A DNA stretch of 64,000 bases, taken from Rhabdornis inornatus (lineage: Eukaryota > Chordata > Aves > Passeriformes > Rhabdornithidae). The notes under the pieces are model-generated. The model worked only from the letters and a program-made list of their open reading frames with translations, was not told the DNA's origin and did not search any database. Position numbers and translations under genes: made by a program. Location: NCBI GenBank assembly GCA_013397075.1, contig VWZS01003779.1, positions 403,187 to 467,186 of the forward strand, written 5' to 3'. Shown one piece after another: positions 24,692 to 36,236 of the stretch (positions are counted from its first letter, which is position 1; each line of letters opens with the position of its first letter).

Positions 24692-25875
24692 CTGGTTTCA
24701 TCCCAGGAGGAATTGGAAAAGACTTGAGGAGCTGGGGAGGAAGCATGAGAATAAATGGCTTTTCCACTGTTCTTTGGGATATTGAGAATTCAAGCTCTTG
24801 CTGATAATTGAACAGAAATGCTCAAAATGAGCTGGAACTTGGTGAAACCTCCAAGGAAGTCAGATATTTCTGCTTTATAGTAAAGGAACCTCTTAAAAGC
24901 CACAGTGGCAGGGTGTCATGGGTTTAATCCTCGTGTGGACATGACAACAGCAATTCCAGCAAGGAGCTTTTCAGCTTAACCAAGTCTCACTCAGACTTCC
25001 AGGAGCTTGGAGTCCTTTGCATTGCTCCGACACAAAAAACTTACAAAATGCTTCCCCCAAAAAATCCCTCTATGAATTGTTGGACACACAAAATTCTCAT
25101 TTTTACGTTTGCAGAGATATAAATATTTTAGCTGGTATATTTGGGTCTGCAGGGATGTCCCAGAGAGGAGAGGAAGATCCTTGTTTTTCCTCTGTTTGCA
25201 GTGAAGTGCAGGTGAGGAGCAGTAATTCCATTAAAATCACCATCAGGTCAACCAAAAAAATCATTGACTCCAAAATCACAAGGTTAAGATAATTATGTGT
25301 ATACAGATATTTAATAAATGAAGCCTTATTAATTATTCTTTAGAGTGTGAGTGTGTGGGATGCATTTTTTGAAAAACCTGGAAGCTCAGGTGCAACTGCT
25401 GGGGCTTGGAGCAGTGTTTGACCATAAAGAAAAAAAAATATAATAAAATAAAGCAGAATAAAACAAAACAAAACAAAACAAAATAAAATAAAATAAAATA
25501 AAATAAAATAAAATAAAATAAAATAAAATAAAATAAAATAAAATAATAACCTCAAGAGCAGGAAAGCAAAGGCCAGAGTGTAGCCCCTCACTTTTAGGAG
25601 CACAATGTTAGGCAGTGGTGCTTTGGCAACACCACACCAGTGCCAGCAATCCACGTTATCAGGGGAGTTAATTCCTGGTCTCTGCCTGGTTCCAAATGCT
25701 TTGGAGACTCTCATTAATGGGAAAAAATGGACTTGGAAGGCAGCAGAGTAAAAAACAATTAAACAAACGATTTCCTGATCCCCTCAATGCCAAATTCTGG
25801 ATTAATGAGCAAGATCAGCCCACGGCTTGGTGGAACACTTGGTAACTCCACATTTCCAGTTAAATCCACAGCTCA
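24692..25875. repeat. Direct duplication, copy A (1184 bp)
   Basis: This segment recurs at 25877-27081 with an offset of 1185 bp before the microsatellite and 1206 bp after the gap. I saw only two base differences before the microsatellite: 24840 T versus 26025 C, and 25007 T versus 26192 A. Copy A ends at a single ambiguous base (25876), where copy B begins abruptly. The shared 91-codon open frame (25017-25292 and 26202-26477) starts with TTG, lacks a recognisable domain and is treated as noncoding. Confidence 0.97.
25441..25549. repeat. (AAAAC)n/(AAAAT)n microsatellite in copy A
   Basis: About four AAAAC units lead into a long uninterrupted AAAAT array. Its equivalent in copy B has one additional AAAAT before the AAAAC units and then runs into a gap. 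Confidence 0.97.
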
Positions 25876-25876
25876 N
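25876..25876. other. Single ambiguous base (N) at the junction of the two copies
   Basis: A lone N separates the end of copy A from the start of copy B. Some assemblers place a single N between contigs whose estimated gap is zero or negative. Confidence 0.95.
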
Positions 25877-26619
25877 CTGGTTTCATCCCAGGAGGAATTG
25901 GAAAAGACTTGAGGAGCTGGGGAGGAAGCATGAGAATAAATGGCTTTTCCACTGTTCTTTGGGATATTGAGAATTCAAGCTCTTGCTGATAATTGAACAG
26001 AAATGCTCAAAATGAGCTGGAACTCGGTGAAACCTCCAAGGAAGTCAGATATTTCTGCTTTATAGTAAAGGAACCTCTTAAAAGCCACAGTGGCAGGGTG
26101 TCATGGGTTTAATCCTCGTGTGGACATGACAACAGCAATTCCAGCAAGGAGCTTTTCAGCTTAACCAAGTCTCACTCAGACTTCCAGGAGCATGGAGTCC
26201 TTTGCATTGCTCCGACACAAAAAACTTACAAAATGCTTCCCCCAAAAAATCCCTCTATGAATTGTTGGACACACAAAATTCTCATTTTTACGTTTGCAGA
26301 GATATAAATATTTTAGCTGGTATATTTGGGTCTGCAGGGATGTCCCAGAGAGGAGAGGAAGATCCTTGTTTTTCCTCTGTTTGCAGTGAAGTGCAGGTGA
26401 GGAGCAGTAATTCCATTAAAATCACCATCAGGTCAACCAAAAAAATCATTGACTCCAAAATCACAAGGTTAAGATAATTATGTGTATACAGATATTTAAT
26501 AAATGAAGCCTTATTAATTATTCTTTAGAGTGTGAGTGTGTGGGATGCATTTTTTGAAAAACCTGGAAGCTCAGGTGCAACTGCTGGGGCTTGGAGCAGT
26601 GTTTGACCATAAAGAAAAA

Positions 26620-26736
26620 AAAATATAATAAAATAAAGCAGAATAAAATAAAACAAAACAAAACAAAACAAAATAAAATAAAATAAAATAAAATAAAATA
26701 AAATAAAATAAAATAAAATAAAATAAAATAAAATAA
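26620..26736. repeat. (AAAAC)n/(AAAAT)n microsatellite in copy B, ending in gap
   Basis: Same array as at 25441. The assembly breaks inside it. Confidence 0.97.
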
Positions 26737-26884
26737 NNNNNNNNNNNNNNNNNNNNNNNNNNNNNNNNNNNNNNNNNNNNNNNNNNNNNNNNNNNNNNNN
26801 NNNNNNNNNNNNNNNNNNNNNNNNNNNNNNNNNNNNNNNNNNNNNNNNNNNNNNNNNNNNNNNNNNNNNNNNNNNNNNNNNNNN
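26737..26884. other. Assembly gap (148 N)
   Basis: Run of Ns. By comparison with copy A, it hides the array's end and the sequence corresponding to about 25531-25678. Confidence 0.98.
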
Positions 26885-27081
26885 TCTCTGCCTGGTTCCA
26901 AATGCTTTGGAGACTCTCATTAATGGGAAAAAATGGACTTGGAAGGCAGCAGAGTAAAAAACAATTAAACAAACGATTTCCTGATCCCCTCAATGCCAAA
27001 TTCTGGATTAATGAGCAAGATCAGCCCACGGCTTGGTGGAACACTTGGTAACTCCACATTTCCAGTTAAATCCACAGCTCA

Positions 27082-28077
27082 GTGCATGTGTTTGGTGCTT
27101 GTCTCTAAAGGAAAGAATTACTCACACTCAAAATTACTTGCAGGCTGCTGGCATGGAAAAATATTCTTTGTTTTTCTCTGCCCTGGCCAGGAAGGCTTTC
27201 GGATGTTTATTTTAGGTCCCCATATTTTCCCGTTAGATGATATAGGGACAGCTGGCAATCTTTTTATGGATTCATTTACACAATGCTCCTGTGAGATGGG
27301 GAAATGTGATTAATCTGCTTTATAGTCAGGGAACTGAAGCAGAGAGAAACCAAGGCTCAGATCTGTAGAGATCTTAAAAAGCCCAGTGACACTCCAAAGT
27401 CTGAAAGACAAAACACCAACCCCACAAAAAACCCAACCTCAGTCAATATCTTATTAAAATCTTTCAGCATCCCACTTGGTGGCTTCCTCAACAGACTGCC
27501 CTGACTAAGGAAGGAGATGAATCTTCTCTAAATGATCCAAAACAACCCAAAAAGAGGAAAATCAGAAGCTCAGAACAAATAATCCAAACCCAATCACCTT
27601 TGGCATCACGAGTGCTGCTGCAGCACTGCCCATCTGCCAGCAGCACCTCCAGCCCCAGGGCAGGCAGTGGAAGGTAATTAATTTTTCACTCCTAATTAAC
27701 AGTCCTCTAAACGCAGTGCTGTAGCCAGTGAGGTTTTCAGGCACCCAGAGCCTGCCTCAGATCAGGGGATATCACTTATTTTTGGAAAGGTACTCACAGA
27801 CTTCTTCTCTCGTTCTGTCCTGACCTACTTTGGAAGGCATCTCTAAAATAGCTTATTTCTCCCACAATAAGAGAGAAAAAATAATGCTGTGCTGCCCCTT
27901 TTCTCCAGTGGTGCAGGCACTGTAAAAATGTGCCTATTAATAGGAAAATATAAATTAATCTTTTGTTCCAGAGGGAGAAAATTGTCAGTAAAAGCTGAAG
28001 AATAGAACATTTTATAGTTGCTCATGCAAAAAAGCATCACAGACTATTTTGTGCTAGAAACCAAGAATTGTAGGATC
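27082..28077. other. Unique noncoding sequence
   Basis: No gene was recognised. The MIR-like remnant is listed separately. Confidence 0.5.
27262..27360 (-). mobile_element. Possible MIR-type ancient SINE remnant
   Basis: TTATAGTCAGGGAACTGAAG and CAGAGAGAAACCAAGG resemble the reverse complement of the MIR 3' part (consensus-like GATGAGGAAACTGAGGCACA followed by GAGAG). The preceding CTCCTGTGAGATGGGGAAAT resembles the adjoining MIR segment. Similarity is judged by eye, and the copy is strongly decayed. Confidence 0.45.
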
Positions 28078-28143
28078 AATCCCAGAATAGTTTGGGTTGG
28101 AAGGGACATTCAAGACCATCCAACCCCTTGCTATGGGCAGGGA
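28078..28143 (-). mobile_element. CR1 LINE 3' fragment (66 bp)
   Basis: CAATCCCAGAATAGTTTGGG is followed by TTGGAAGGGACATTCAAGAC and CTATGGGCAGGGAACC. This is a very short 3' end. Confidence 0.85.
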
Positions 28144-28737
28144 ACCAAGTTTTCCTTTCCAAGGAAGAAAATTATAATTTTTATCATTTGGAGGATGAAG
28201 AGCAAGGTTTGTCTCTTTTGATATAAAAGGTTCTCTCATGCCAAATTTGCTCCAGAGGGAGCAGCTCAGGCTCTTCCTTCTGTCTGTCCCTCATTTTGGG
28301 AGTAGCTGAGGAGGAACAGAGGATGTTTGCATCACCTCCCTCAGCACATCCTGCCTTCCACAGCATGTTGAAACATTTTATTGCTTCAAAGAGGGTCTTT
28401 TGCCTTAGGTGTTACATCCAGAGGAAGCTGGAGTGATTTTTTTTTTCCTTCTTTTAGCTGTCTTATTCCCAGTTCCCAAGCTGCCTACTAAAAAACCCCA
28501 TCAAATATAGGAATGGGAATCTGCACCACTACTGTGGCTAAGCTAATTTGGGGAAATAAATATCCAACTCGAATTCCAGGTAGGATATACAAATTGCAGC
28601 TTAATTCATGGAGATTGAAGTGGTGTCTAGTGCAGCTATTTACTCACCCACTCTCACTCCACCAGCTGAGAGCTACAGAAGGAGCTGTGGTGCTTTGCAG
28701 GCACTGGTATATTCTGGAATTAAGATTTTCTGTTGAG
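28144..28737. other. Unique noncoding sequence
   Basis: I see nothing recognisable. Confidence 0.5.
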
Positions 28738-29235
28738 TTCTGCCTCCAGCTCTGTGTTCCCAGCACAGGAAGGACATGGAGGTGTTGGAGCTAGGCAAGA
28801 GGAAACCAGCAAGCTGAACAGAGGGATGGAACAGCTCTGTTGTGAGGAAAGAATTGGGATTGTTCAGCCTGGGAAAAAAAAAAAAAAGAAGCTTTGGGGT
28901 GATGTCACTGTGGTCTTCCAGGACCTGGAGGGAGCCTGCAGGAAAAATGGAGAGAGACAATTTACAAGGAGCTGGAGGGACAGGAGAAGGGGAACAGCTT
29001 TAGGATGAAGGATTGATTTAGATTTGATATTGGGCAGGAATTGTTCCCTGGGAGGGTGGGCAGGCCCTGGCACAGGGTGCCCAGATTTGCTGTGGCTGCC
29101 CCTGGATCCCTGGCAGTGCCCAAGGCCAGGTTGGACATTGGGGTTGGAGCACCTGGGACAGTGGAAGGTGTCCCTGCACAGGGGCTGGATGGGCTTTGAG
29201 GTCTCTCCAAATCCAAACCATTCTGTGATGCCATG
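28738..29235 (+). mobile_element. CR1 LINE, long 3' fragment (~500 bp) with internal A13 tract
   Basis: It starts at the TTCTGCCTCCAGCTCTGTG region, continues through GGGATTGTTCAGCCTGGG and a GATGTCACTGTGGTCTTCCA block, and ends at CCAAACCATTCTGTGATG. Where related copies have a GAGAAGAGGAGG-like stretch, this one has a run of about 13 As, a small microsatellite that arose inside the element. Confidence 0.92.
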
Positions 29236-30445
29236 ATAATTGATTTTCCTAGAAGAACCAAGGGAAGCACTTGAGATACACTCCCACACCCAGATTAAAA
29301 TGACCACAAATAGGAAAACCCAAAAATCAATGACCAAGCCCTGAATTTGCTGGTCTTGCCAATCTCTCGAGCTGTGGATCTGTTTGAGCTCCACATGATG
29401 TCTGTCACAATCTGAGCAATCTCCAGTGCCAAGCAAAGCTCATTTGGAGGGTGGAGTCGGGCATTTTCCTTTGACCTCCCTGAACCAATGGAAGTCAGGA
29501 AAAGCCAAGAGGAGTGGAGTTTATCCTTTTCCTTCAGTCAGCATTTTGTGCAATGAACACAATCAATACAGAGCAGGATCTACGTGGGATTTTGAAGGAG
29601 GGAAAAAGCCTCACTCAAAGGCAAGTAGAGAAAGGTGGGATCCACATGGCAAAACCTCACCAATTTCTTCAGGAAAACTCTCACCCTTTAACTTTCACCC
29701 TTTGCTGGTGAAGGCAGTCCTGGCTGTGGGAACTCACCCAGCAAGGGCTTGGCAGAGGCATCTCACATTATACAAACTCCAGATTTTCAGATTTTGGAAA
29801 AATTCCTGAAGCCATTTTCTCTGCTTCTGATAAAGGGGGCCCTACTGGCATGTATCTCATCTGATTAATTAGCAGTATCCTGCTCTGTTAGTTATGCAAA
29901 AATTCACACCTCATTGACCTAACACAATGTACATAAAAATCCTCTCATGAAAAATACAGAGAGCTCATGTTTTACAAACTCTTTTTTTATCCTCCCTTTT
30001 ATCATGCTTGATAGAAAATCATACCAAATACAGGCTAAGGAAAATCCAAGTTGCCTCCAGCAAAAATTTTGAGGTGGGCAAATGTTTCCATCCCTATATT
30101 GCAGATTTGTTGTAAAAAGTATTGACCTGAGTACTTGGGAAATGTGCAACAGTCAGTAAAAACAGAGTTACCAGATTCAGAGTTTTCTGCATGCTGTGCT
30201 GAAAGGTCATTGTGGCCAGCTCAGCTTTAAATGTGTTTAAATGCTCTGAAACAAAATTGAGAAAACCGTGACTCTGCAAAAAAAGTTTGTGGGAAAATCG
30301 AGGGATGTTTTGGAGTTGGAACTCTTTAGCATCTGGGTGTGATTGAAGAAAATGGAAGCTTTGTTTAAACTCAAAAATGAAACAAAAGGCCTCTGTAAAG
30401 CACAGATCCATGAGCAGGATCCACATCCTGCTAAAAGGGCACACT
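29236..30445. other. Unique noncoding sequence
   Basis: No gene or repeat was recognised. Confidence 0.5.
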
Positions 30446-30819
30446 GAGAGAGCTGGGATTGTTCACCTGGACAGGAGAAGGATCCAGGGAGAGCTCAGAG
30501 CCCCTTCCGGAGCCTAAAGGGGCTCCAGGAGAGCTGGAGAGGGACTGGGGACAAGGCATGGAGGGACAGGACACAGGGAATGGCTTTAGCTGGAAGAAGA
30601 TAAATTCAGATGGGATTTTGGGCAGGAATTGTTCCCTGTGAAGGTGGGCAGGGGCTGGGATGGAATTCCCAGATTTGCTGTGGCTGCCCCTGGATCCCTG
30701 GCAGTGCCCAAGGCCAGGTTGGACATTGGGCTTGGAGCAGCCTGGGACAGTGGGAGGTGTCCCTGCCATGGCACTGGATGGACTTTGAAATCCCCTTCCA
30801 ACCCAAACCATTCTCTGAT
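30446..30819 (+). mobile_element. CR1 LINE, 3' fragment (~375 bp)
   Basis: It starts at GAGAGCTGGGATTGTTCACC, runs through GGAGAAGGATCCAGGGAGAG and CAGATTTGCTGTGGCTGCCC, and ends at TTCCAACCCAAACCATTCTC. It is the same subfamily as 13370-13892 and 34739-35165. Confidence 0.93.
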
Positions 30820-32427
30820 AAATCCACCTGAAAACATCCTTTGCATTTGAAGAAAAGATAAACAAACCTGGTGCTGCTGTAGCTGATTTGATTTGGCCTG
30901 AGCTGGTTTTATCTCCATCCACACCTGAGGGGCTGTGAAAGAGCAAAGCCAAGCCAGATCCTCCCAGTGAGGAGCTTTTCACATCAACCTTTCAATGTCT
31001 TTGCAGTCAATATTTTTAGGGCATAGAAATTAATCACAATTGTAGCACGACTGAAATAATGCTATATTATCTCATATGTGGAAAAGAACCCCAATTTGCT
31101 TTTAATTTTTTAAAGACCAATAAAATTTAGTTAGGTCTAGCTGCAAAAACTTGGGAGTGCCAACATTTTTATTCATTATTTTTGACCCAACAATTTCACC
31201 ATTTCAAATCAGACAAGGGATGTTATCGTTGCAATAAAAGGCTATCGAGAATCTAAATGAGAAATCAAATGCTTTTTCATGCTGGTTTATTTTAGATTAG
31301 AGAAACTTGAACCAGATGTAAACCTGAATTGCTGAGGCATGAGAAGGGACTAACAGCAGAGTGATAAATATCTGAGTCGTGTTGTTCTAGGTGCAGATTT
31401 GCATTAACTCAAATAAATTGATCTGTAAGCTTTTCTAAAACTTAATTAATGCTGCAGAACAAAGCTGGAGATCAATTATCAGCTTGATATCTTGGCACAG
31501 ATAAAGTTGAACTAAATTAACCATCCAAAAATGTATGGTATCAATATCACATTGAAATGATTACTGGCGTGGGGTAGAAATGGATCCCAGTGCAGCCTGG
31601 AGCAGAATCCTTTATTCCCAAATGCTGGAAATGCAAGAATTCTCACCATAAACTCTAATTTTTCCTTAGCGAAAAGAGCATTTTATACTGAACAAAAAAG
31701 AGAAAAAAGAGACTAGAGATGCACAGACACAGTGAGTGTTTTTCTAAGCCCACTCAGCAGCAGCTGACTATGTTTTTTTCTCCAGCATAAGAGATTTTTC
31801 CTGGTGAGAAAAAGAGAATTTCCCGGTGAGCTGGTGGGCAGCTATCATGAGATTGTTAGTTACTGTCAGGAATTAGGTGGCAGTATTGAATTAGTGAGAC
31901 AGAGATGTAGTTTCTGCGTGTCTGGTGACTCTTCAGGTACTTTGTTTGTGCTGCTTTCTTCTGCTCCTTCTTTAGGCTGATTTTGCTCGTGGGTTTGCTG
32001 TGTAATTAAGTCCTTTTTATTAAGGTCTGTGCAGTGCAGTGCTGTCTGCGTCTTGAAATGAATATAAGGGATGTGTGCAGAAATGCAGATTCCTTGGTTA
32101 GGAAGTTCACACACAGAGATAAAATATTCAGAATACACCAATTGGAGAAGTTCTTCTGGAGGAGATTTTTAAAATTTCTTTCAATTCACTGATATATTGC
32201 AATCTGTATCTTTTTGTAATGAGGACAAGCCTGTAGTTTTACATCAAAGCATCTCAAATGAGGTTCATGGCTCCAAGACTGCATTCCATGCAAGAAATAT
32301 AAATTAATGGTGTATCCATCCATTGGATCTGAATCTCCATATGTCTTCACATGCTCAATCTGAATTTCCTGCTGAGACGAGAAAAATAAATTAAAACTGT
32401 TTCCAGTTCAGTCTTGGTGTTAAGGTA
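30820..32427. other. Unique noncoding sequence
   Basis: AT-rich. I recognise no gene or interspersed repeat. Confidence 0.5.
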
Positions 32428-32652
32428 GGGATGGAAGGATGGATGGATGATGGATGGATGGATGGATGGATGGATGATGGATGGATGATGGATGGATGGA
32501 TGGATGGATGGATGGATGATGGATGATGGATGGATGGATGGATGGATGATGGATGGATGATGGATGATGGATGATGGATGGATGATGGATGGATGGATGA
32601 TGGATGGATGATGGATGGATGATGGATGGATGGATGGATGATGGATGATAGA
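32428..32652. repeat. (GGAT)n minisatellite/microsatellite with GAT insertions
   Basis: GGAT tetranucleotides are irregularly interrupted by an extra GAT, giving GGATGATGGAT modules over about 225 bp. The His-Pro-Ser-Ile open frames on the minus strand are produced by the repeat. Confidence 0.97.
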
Positions 32653-34738
32653 TCAATCCAGGGATGGATCCATGGATGGCTGGAGGGTTCTGTGATTTCC
32701 TTTTTACCTGTGATTTTCTTTTTATTCTGTGAATTTTCTTTTAATGCCAAACCACATCCTGTGGTAGCTAAAACTACACAAGCATTTATCTTATCATCAG
32801 CATCATCTTCTCCATGATCCCTGATCCTCCTGAAAGCATTCCAGGCTTCCCACCTCCCTTCCACACAGCATTATTTAAAGGGAATGCCTCCACTGGAAGG
32901 TTTTCAGGGCTATTTACCTCACTCAAAAGTGCCCAGTTAATGCTCTGAGAGGCCAGAGCCTGCCACACACTTCAACCTCTGCTTCAGCGAGGCATTAAAA
33001 ACTTTCCAAGACAGGAACAGAGTATCCCAGAGATGAGTTTAGATCTCTTCAATCGATTGTATTGATCAAACACTGCTCCATTTTAAACTCTGAGTCAGAT
33101 TGCCCTAATTTGTTTATAAAAGGGTCTCTTTGAAGTTGGTCTTAATTAAGTAGAGGGAGAACGAGCCTGTCATTGATGGGAGGAGAGCAATATGGGCAGC
33201 AAAATAAATATCCCACCACCAAAACCATCTGCTGGTGGTAAAGCTTTTCAAGAGGATGATTTGGGAATCACTGGGTATAAAGGTATTTGTCCTTTGGTCA
33301 AGGACTCCTGCTCAGCTCCCAGGGGGAAAACAGACAGCTCCTCGTTGGCTGTACCCATGGAATGGCAATGAGGGGTGCATGCAGTGCACTGGGAAATTCA
33401 GCCTCAAAAATGTCATTCATACAAACATTTGGGGACTGCCCAGCACCAGGAGACCCATTCCCAGCAGGGCCTCAAGGAGCTGCTGGGATTCATGGGAACC
33501 ACCCAAGTCCTGTGACTCGTGGGGGATGGATTATAAACAACACACAGCATCTCCTGCTGAGCTAAGAACTGTTCACAAAAATGGGAATAAATTGGATTTC
33601 ACCTCTCCCATGCAGCTGCTTTCAGTGTGGTGGGCACAGGACCCGGCAGGCTTCATTACTCTTTGTAGTAAAATACTACAGACTCAAAATCTTCCCCCTC
33701 TGAAGGTAATTCTGTCACAGAATATTTAGGAATGTTGGCTGATCGCGGCTCGTTGCTTCATTTTTGCAGTTCCTTTGAAGCCATCAATATCCCAGGTTCA
33801 TTTGGTGGCAGAGTTAGCTCAGGGGAGAGGAGAAGGATGTGTCATGGATTCAATTCCACAGCTAACTGCTTATTGGGACTCTGATCCTCTAACCCTTCAT
33901 CAAGGAAAACTGCTGGCCTTGGCAAGACAGGGGGAAAATGCTCCAGGAGGCTTCTTTGAGTTGTTTTCATCCTGTTGCTCATTATTTGAAGATTATATAT
34001 CCAGTAAGTGCAATAATAGGGGGTGGTTTTTATGTCCCTGCAGGAGTCATCAAGGACATCTAACAGGAAGGAAAGCCTTTCCCATAAAGTACAGGGAATT
34101 GCTTCCCAGCTACAGAACCAGCTTGTGGAGCTTTTATTTCCATTTCTTTTATTAACTATTAATAATGATATATGCTCTTTGAAGTACGCTCTGTTTACAC
34201 ATAAAGAGCATAATGGAATGGCAATGATGAGGCAGAAGGTAAATCTGGGTTTCTAAACAAAACATTTTTAAATGATAAAGCAGTTCCAAGCAAAGAAAAT
34301 GCAAGGAAAAAATTGGTCCCTTGGGATGCTGTTGCTGCCTTTTGGGACTATCTGAAGATTGCTGACTAGATTGGATTAAAACCACCATAGCACACAATTA
34401 AATTTTCATGGAAAATATTAATTTTAAATATTGATGACAATGTTTTCTTGCAAACCACTTAAAAAAAATAACTGTAGCAGCTCAGTGAAATACAGTGGCA
34501 CAAGTGAGAGTTGTAGGGCAGGTAACATCCATTCAAATCCAGCTGTGCTGGGATTTGGGGTGGGATGGCACCAGTGTCATCTCTGTGGGACAGCTTCTCC
34601 AAGGCTTGGTCACACTTTGCTATGAGGTTGAATAAGAGGTAAATAAAATACACAGGGTGTGTAAGATCCACAGCCAGAGCGTGTTCTTTGCATGGAGCCA
34701 AACCTCAAACTGCTGAAGGTTTGAGAAATTGTCCCAAT
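32653..34738. other. Unique noncoding sequence
   Basis: No gene was recognised. A 164-codon open frame at 33235-33729 (+) has no recognisable domain. A possible tRNA-derived piece at 33802-33860 is listed separately. Confidence 0.5.
33802..33860 (+). mobile_element. Possible decayed tRNA-derived SINE head
   Basis: TAGCTCAGGGG at 33815-33825 matches a Pol III A box well, and GATTCAATTCC at 33847-33857 matches the B box at 10 of 11 positions. The boxes are only 21 nt apart, about 10 nt shorter than in a tRNA, and the T-stem does not pair. This is either a decayed SINE head or chance. Confidence 0.25.
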
Positions 34739-35165
34739 GACAGAGGAGGTCATGGAGATGCTCCAGGGCTGGAGCCAGGCTGGGAGAGCTGGGGGTGCTC
34801 AGCTGGACAGGAGAAGGATCCAGGGTGACCTCAGAGCCCCTTCCAGAGCCTAAAGGAGCTCCAGGAGAGCTGGAGAGGGACTGGGGACAAGGCATGGAGG
34901 GACAGGACACAGGGAATGGCTCCCACTGCCAGAGGGCAGGGATGGATGGGATTTTGGGCAGGAATTGTTCCCTGGGAGGGTGGGGAGGAGCTGGGATGGA
35001 ATTCCCAGATTTGCTGTGGCTGCCCCTGGATCCCTGGCAGTGCCCAAGGCCAGGTTGGACATTGGGACTTGGAGCCAGCTGGGACAGTGGGAGGTGTCCC
35101 TGCCATGGCAGGAGGTTGGAAGTGAATAATCTTTCAGATCTTTTCCAACCCAAACAATTCTGCAT
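34739..35165 (+). mobile_element. CR1 LINE, 3' fragment (~425 bp)
   Basis: GGAGGTCATGGAGATGCTCC, GAGCCAGGCTGGGAGAGCTG and GGACAGGAGAAGGATCCAGG are followed by the shared 3' region and TTTTCCAACCCAAACAATTC at the end. Confidence 0.93.
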
Positions 35166-36164
35166 TTCCCCTGCCAGGCAGTGACTTCCCTGATGGGATG
35201 GGAAGGTTGTTTTTGCAGAGTGCCCTTATTCCACTCTAAACTAATCTCTCCTGCTCTCTGCCTGACATCTCCCTCCCTGTGCCCTCACAGAGCCTCCAAG
35301 GACCATGGAAAAATCCACACAACAGATGAGAGTGATGCAGCTCCTTGTTCCAGCAACAATCCCTCCCTGCTGCTGGCCAGGGAGCTCTGCCTTTGCTGGG
35401 CCCCTGCTCCCACAGCTGCAGCTCTGCTGGGCCTGGCTTTGCCAAGTTCTGGTTCCAAAGGTACAGAAAGGAGCAGATTAGGGGCAGAGAGGTGCAGGGA
35501 AGGAACTGCAGGTAGCAATAGGTTTTCTGGTTTTGTTCTTTTTTAAAGGTCTCAGGAACCATGAATTGCCTCAAACAGTGGAGTTCTTTAAGTTTTACCA
35601 GCAAGACAAGAAAAGCAATGCTGTGTTACCTAGAAGGTAAAATGTAAAGGGGAAAAAAAGCATTTATAGGGTTTGCATATGCAGTTATTGAGGATATCAT
35701 TTAAAAAGCAAACAGGAAGCAAAAAGGAGGGATATTAGATAGAAACAAGGAGAAAACAAAAAGCAGAAGTGAGAAAATCCTTTAAGTGGATGCAGAATGT
35801 TGGCACTGAAGCCAATGCTCTGCCACCTTCTTCATCTCATTTGTCTCAGAGAGATCTCAGGACTGAGCTCCATGAAAGTGACCAGTGCAGGAAAAAGTAA
35901 ATCCTGTGGGAAAACACATGGTAGGGATCTGACAGAACTCCCAGTGATGGTGACCACCTTCCTCCCATCCCTACAGCAGCTTGAAAACCCTAAAGAGGAG
36001 TCATTGAACCTGGAACTATGGAAACTGAAATTATCAATGAGAAAAAAATACCACTAAAAAAATTTATTAGAGGTGTTTAATTGTTGGGACAGCTTTGCTC
36101 TTCTCCAAAAGTCACTATCAAAGGCAGCCAGCACTGCCAGGCACAAGGGTTAAGGGAATGTCAC
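35166..36164. other. Unique noncoding sequence
   Basis: No gene or repeat was recognised. Confidence 0.5.
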
Positions 36165-36236
36165 CACAGAATCATGGAATGGTTTGGGTTGGAAGGGACC
36201 TTAAAGCTCATCTTGTCCCACCCCCTGCCATCAGGG
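36165..36236 (-). mobile_element. CR1 LINE 3' fragment (72 bp)
   Basis: It shows the clean CR1 terminus CACAGAATCATGGAATGG plus TTTGGGTTGGAAGGGACC. The identity then breaks off at CACCCCCTGCCATCAGGG and gives way to unrelated sequence. Confidence 0.9.

Larger units (their letters stand above)
25877..27081. repeat. Direct duplication, copy B (with gap)
   Basis: Near-identical second copy of 24692-25875, interrupted by 148 Ns inside its AAAAT array. Only this copy continues into the downstream unique sequence, just as only copy A continues upstream. That is the pattern of two overlapping contig ends laid end to end. Confidence 0.95.

Noticed and set aside
24909..24950. TGTCATGGGTTTAATCC resembling the start of the LTR at 10415
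   Set aside because: Similarity ends after about 17 bases and no LTR body or end follows.
25017..26477. Identical 91-codon frames at 25017-25292 and 26202-26477 as a duplicated gene
   Set aside because: They are identical because the DNA is duplicated, probably by assembly. The frame starts with TTG and has no domain.
32391..32864. 157-codon minus-strand frame rich in His-Pro-Ser-Ile
   Set aside because: Translation of the GGAT repeat.
33235..33729. 164-codon plus-strand open frame
   Set aside because: No recognisable motif, and no splice or promoter context was found.
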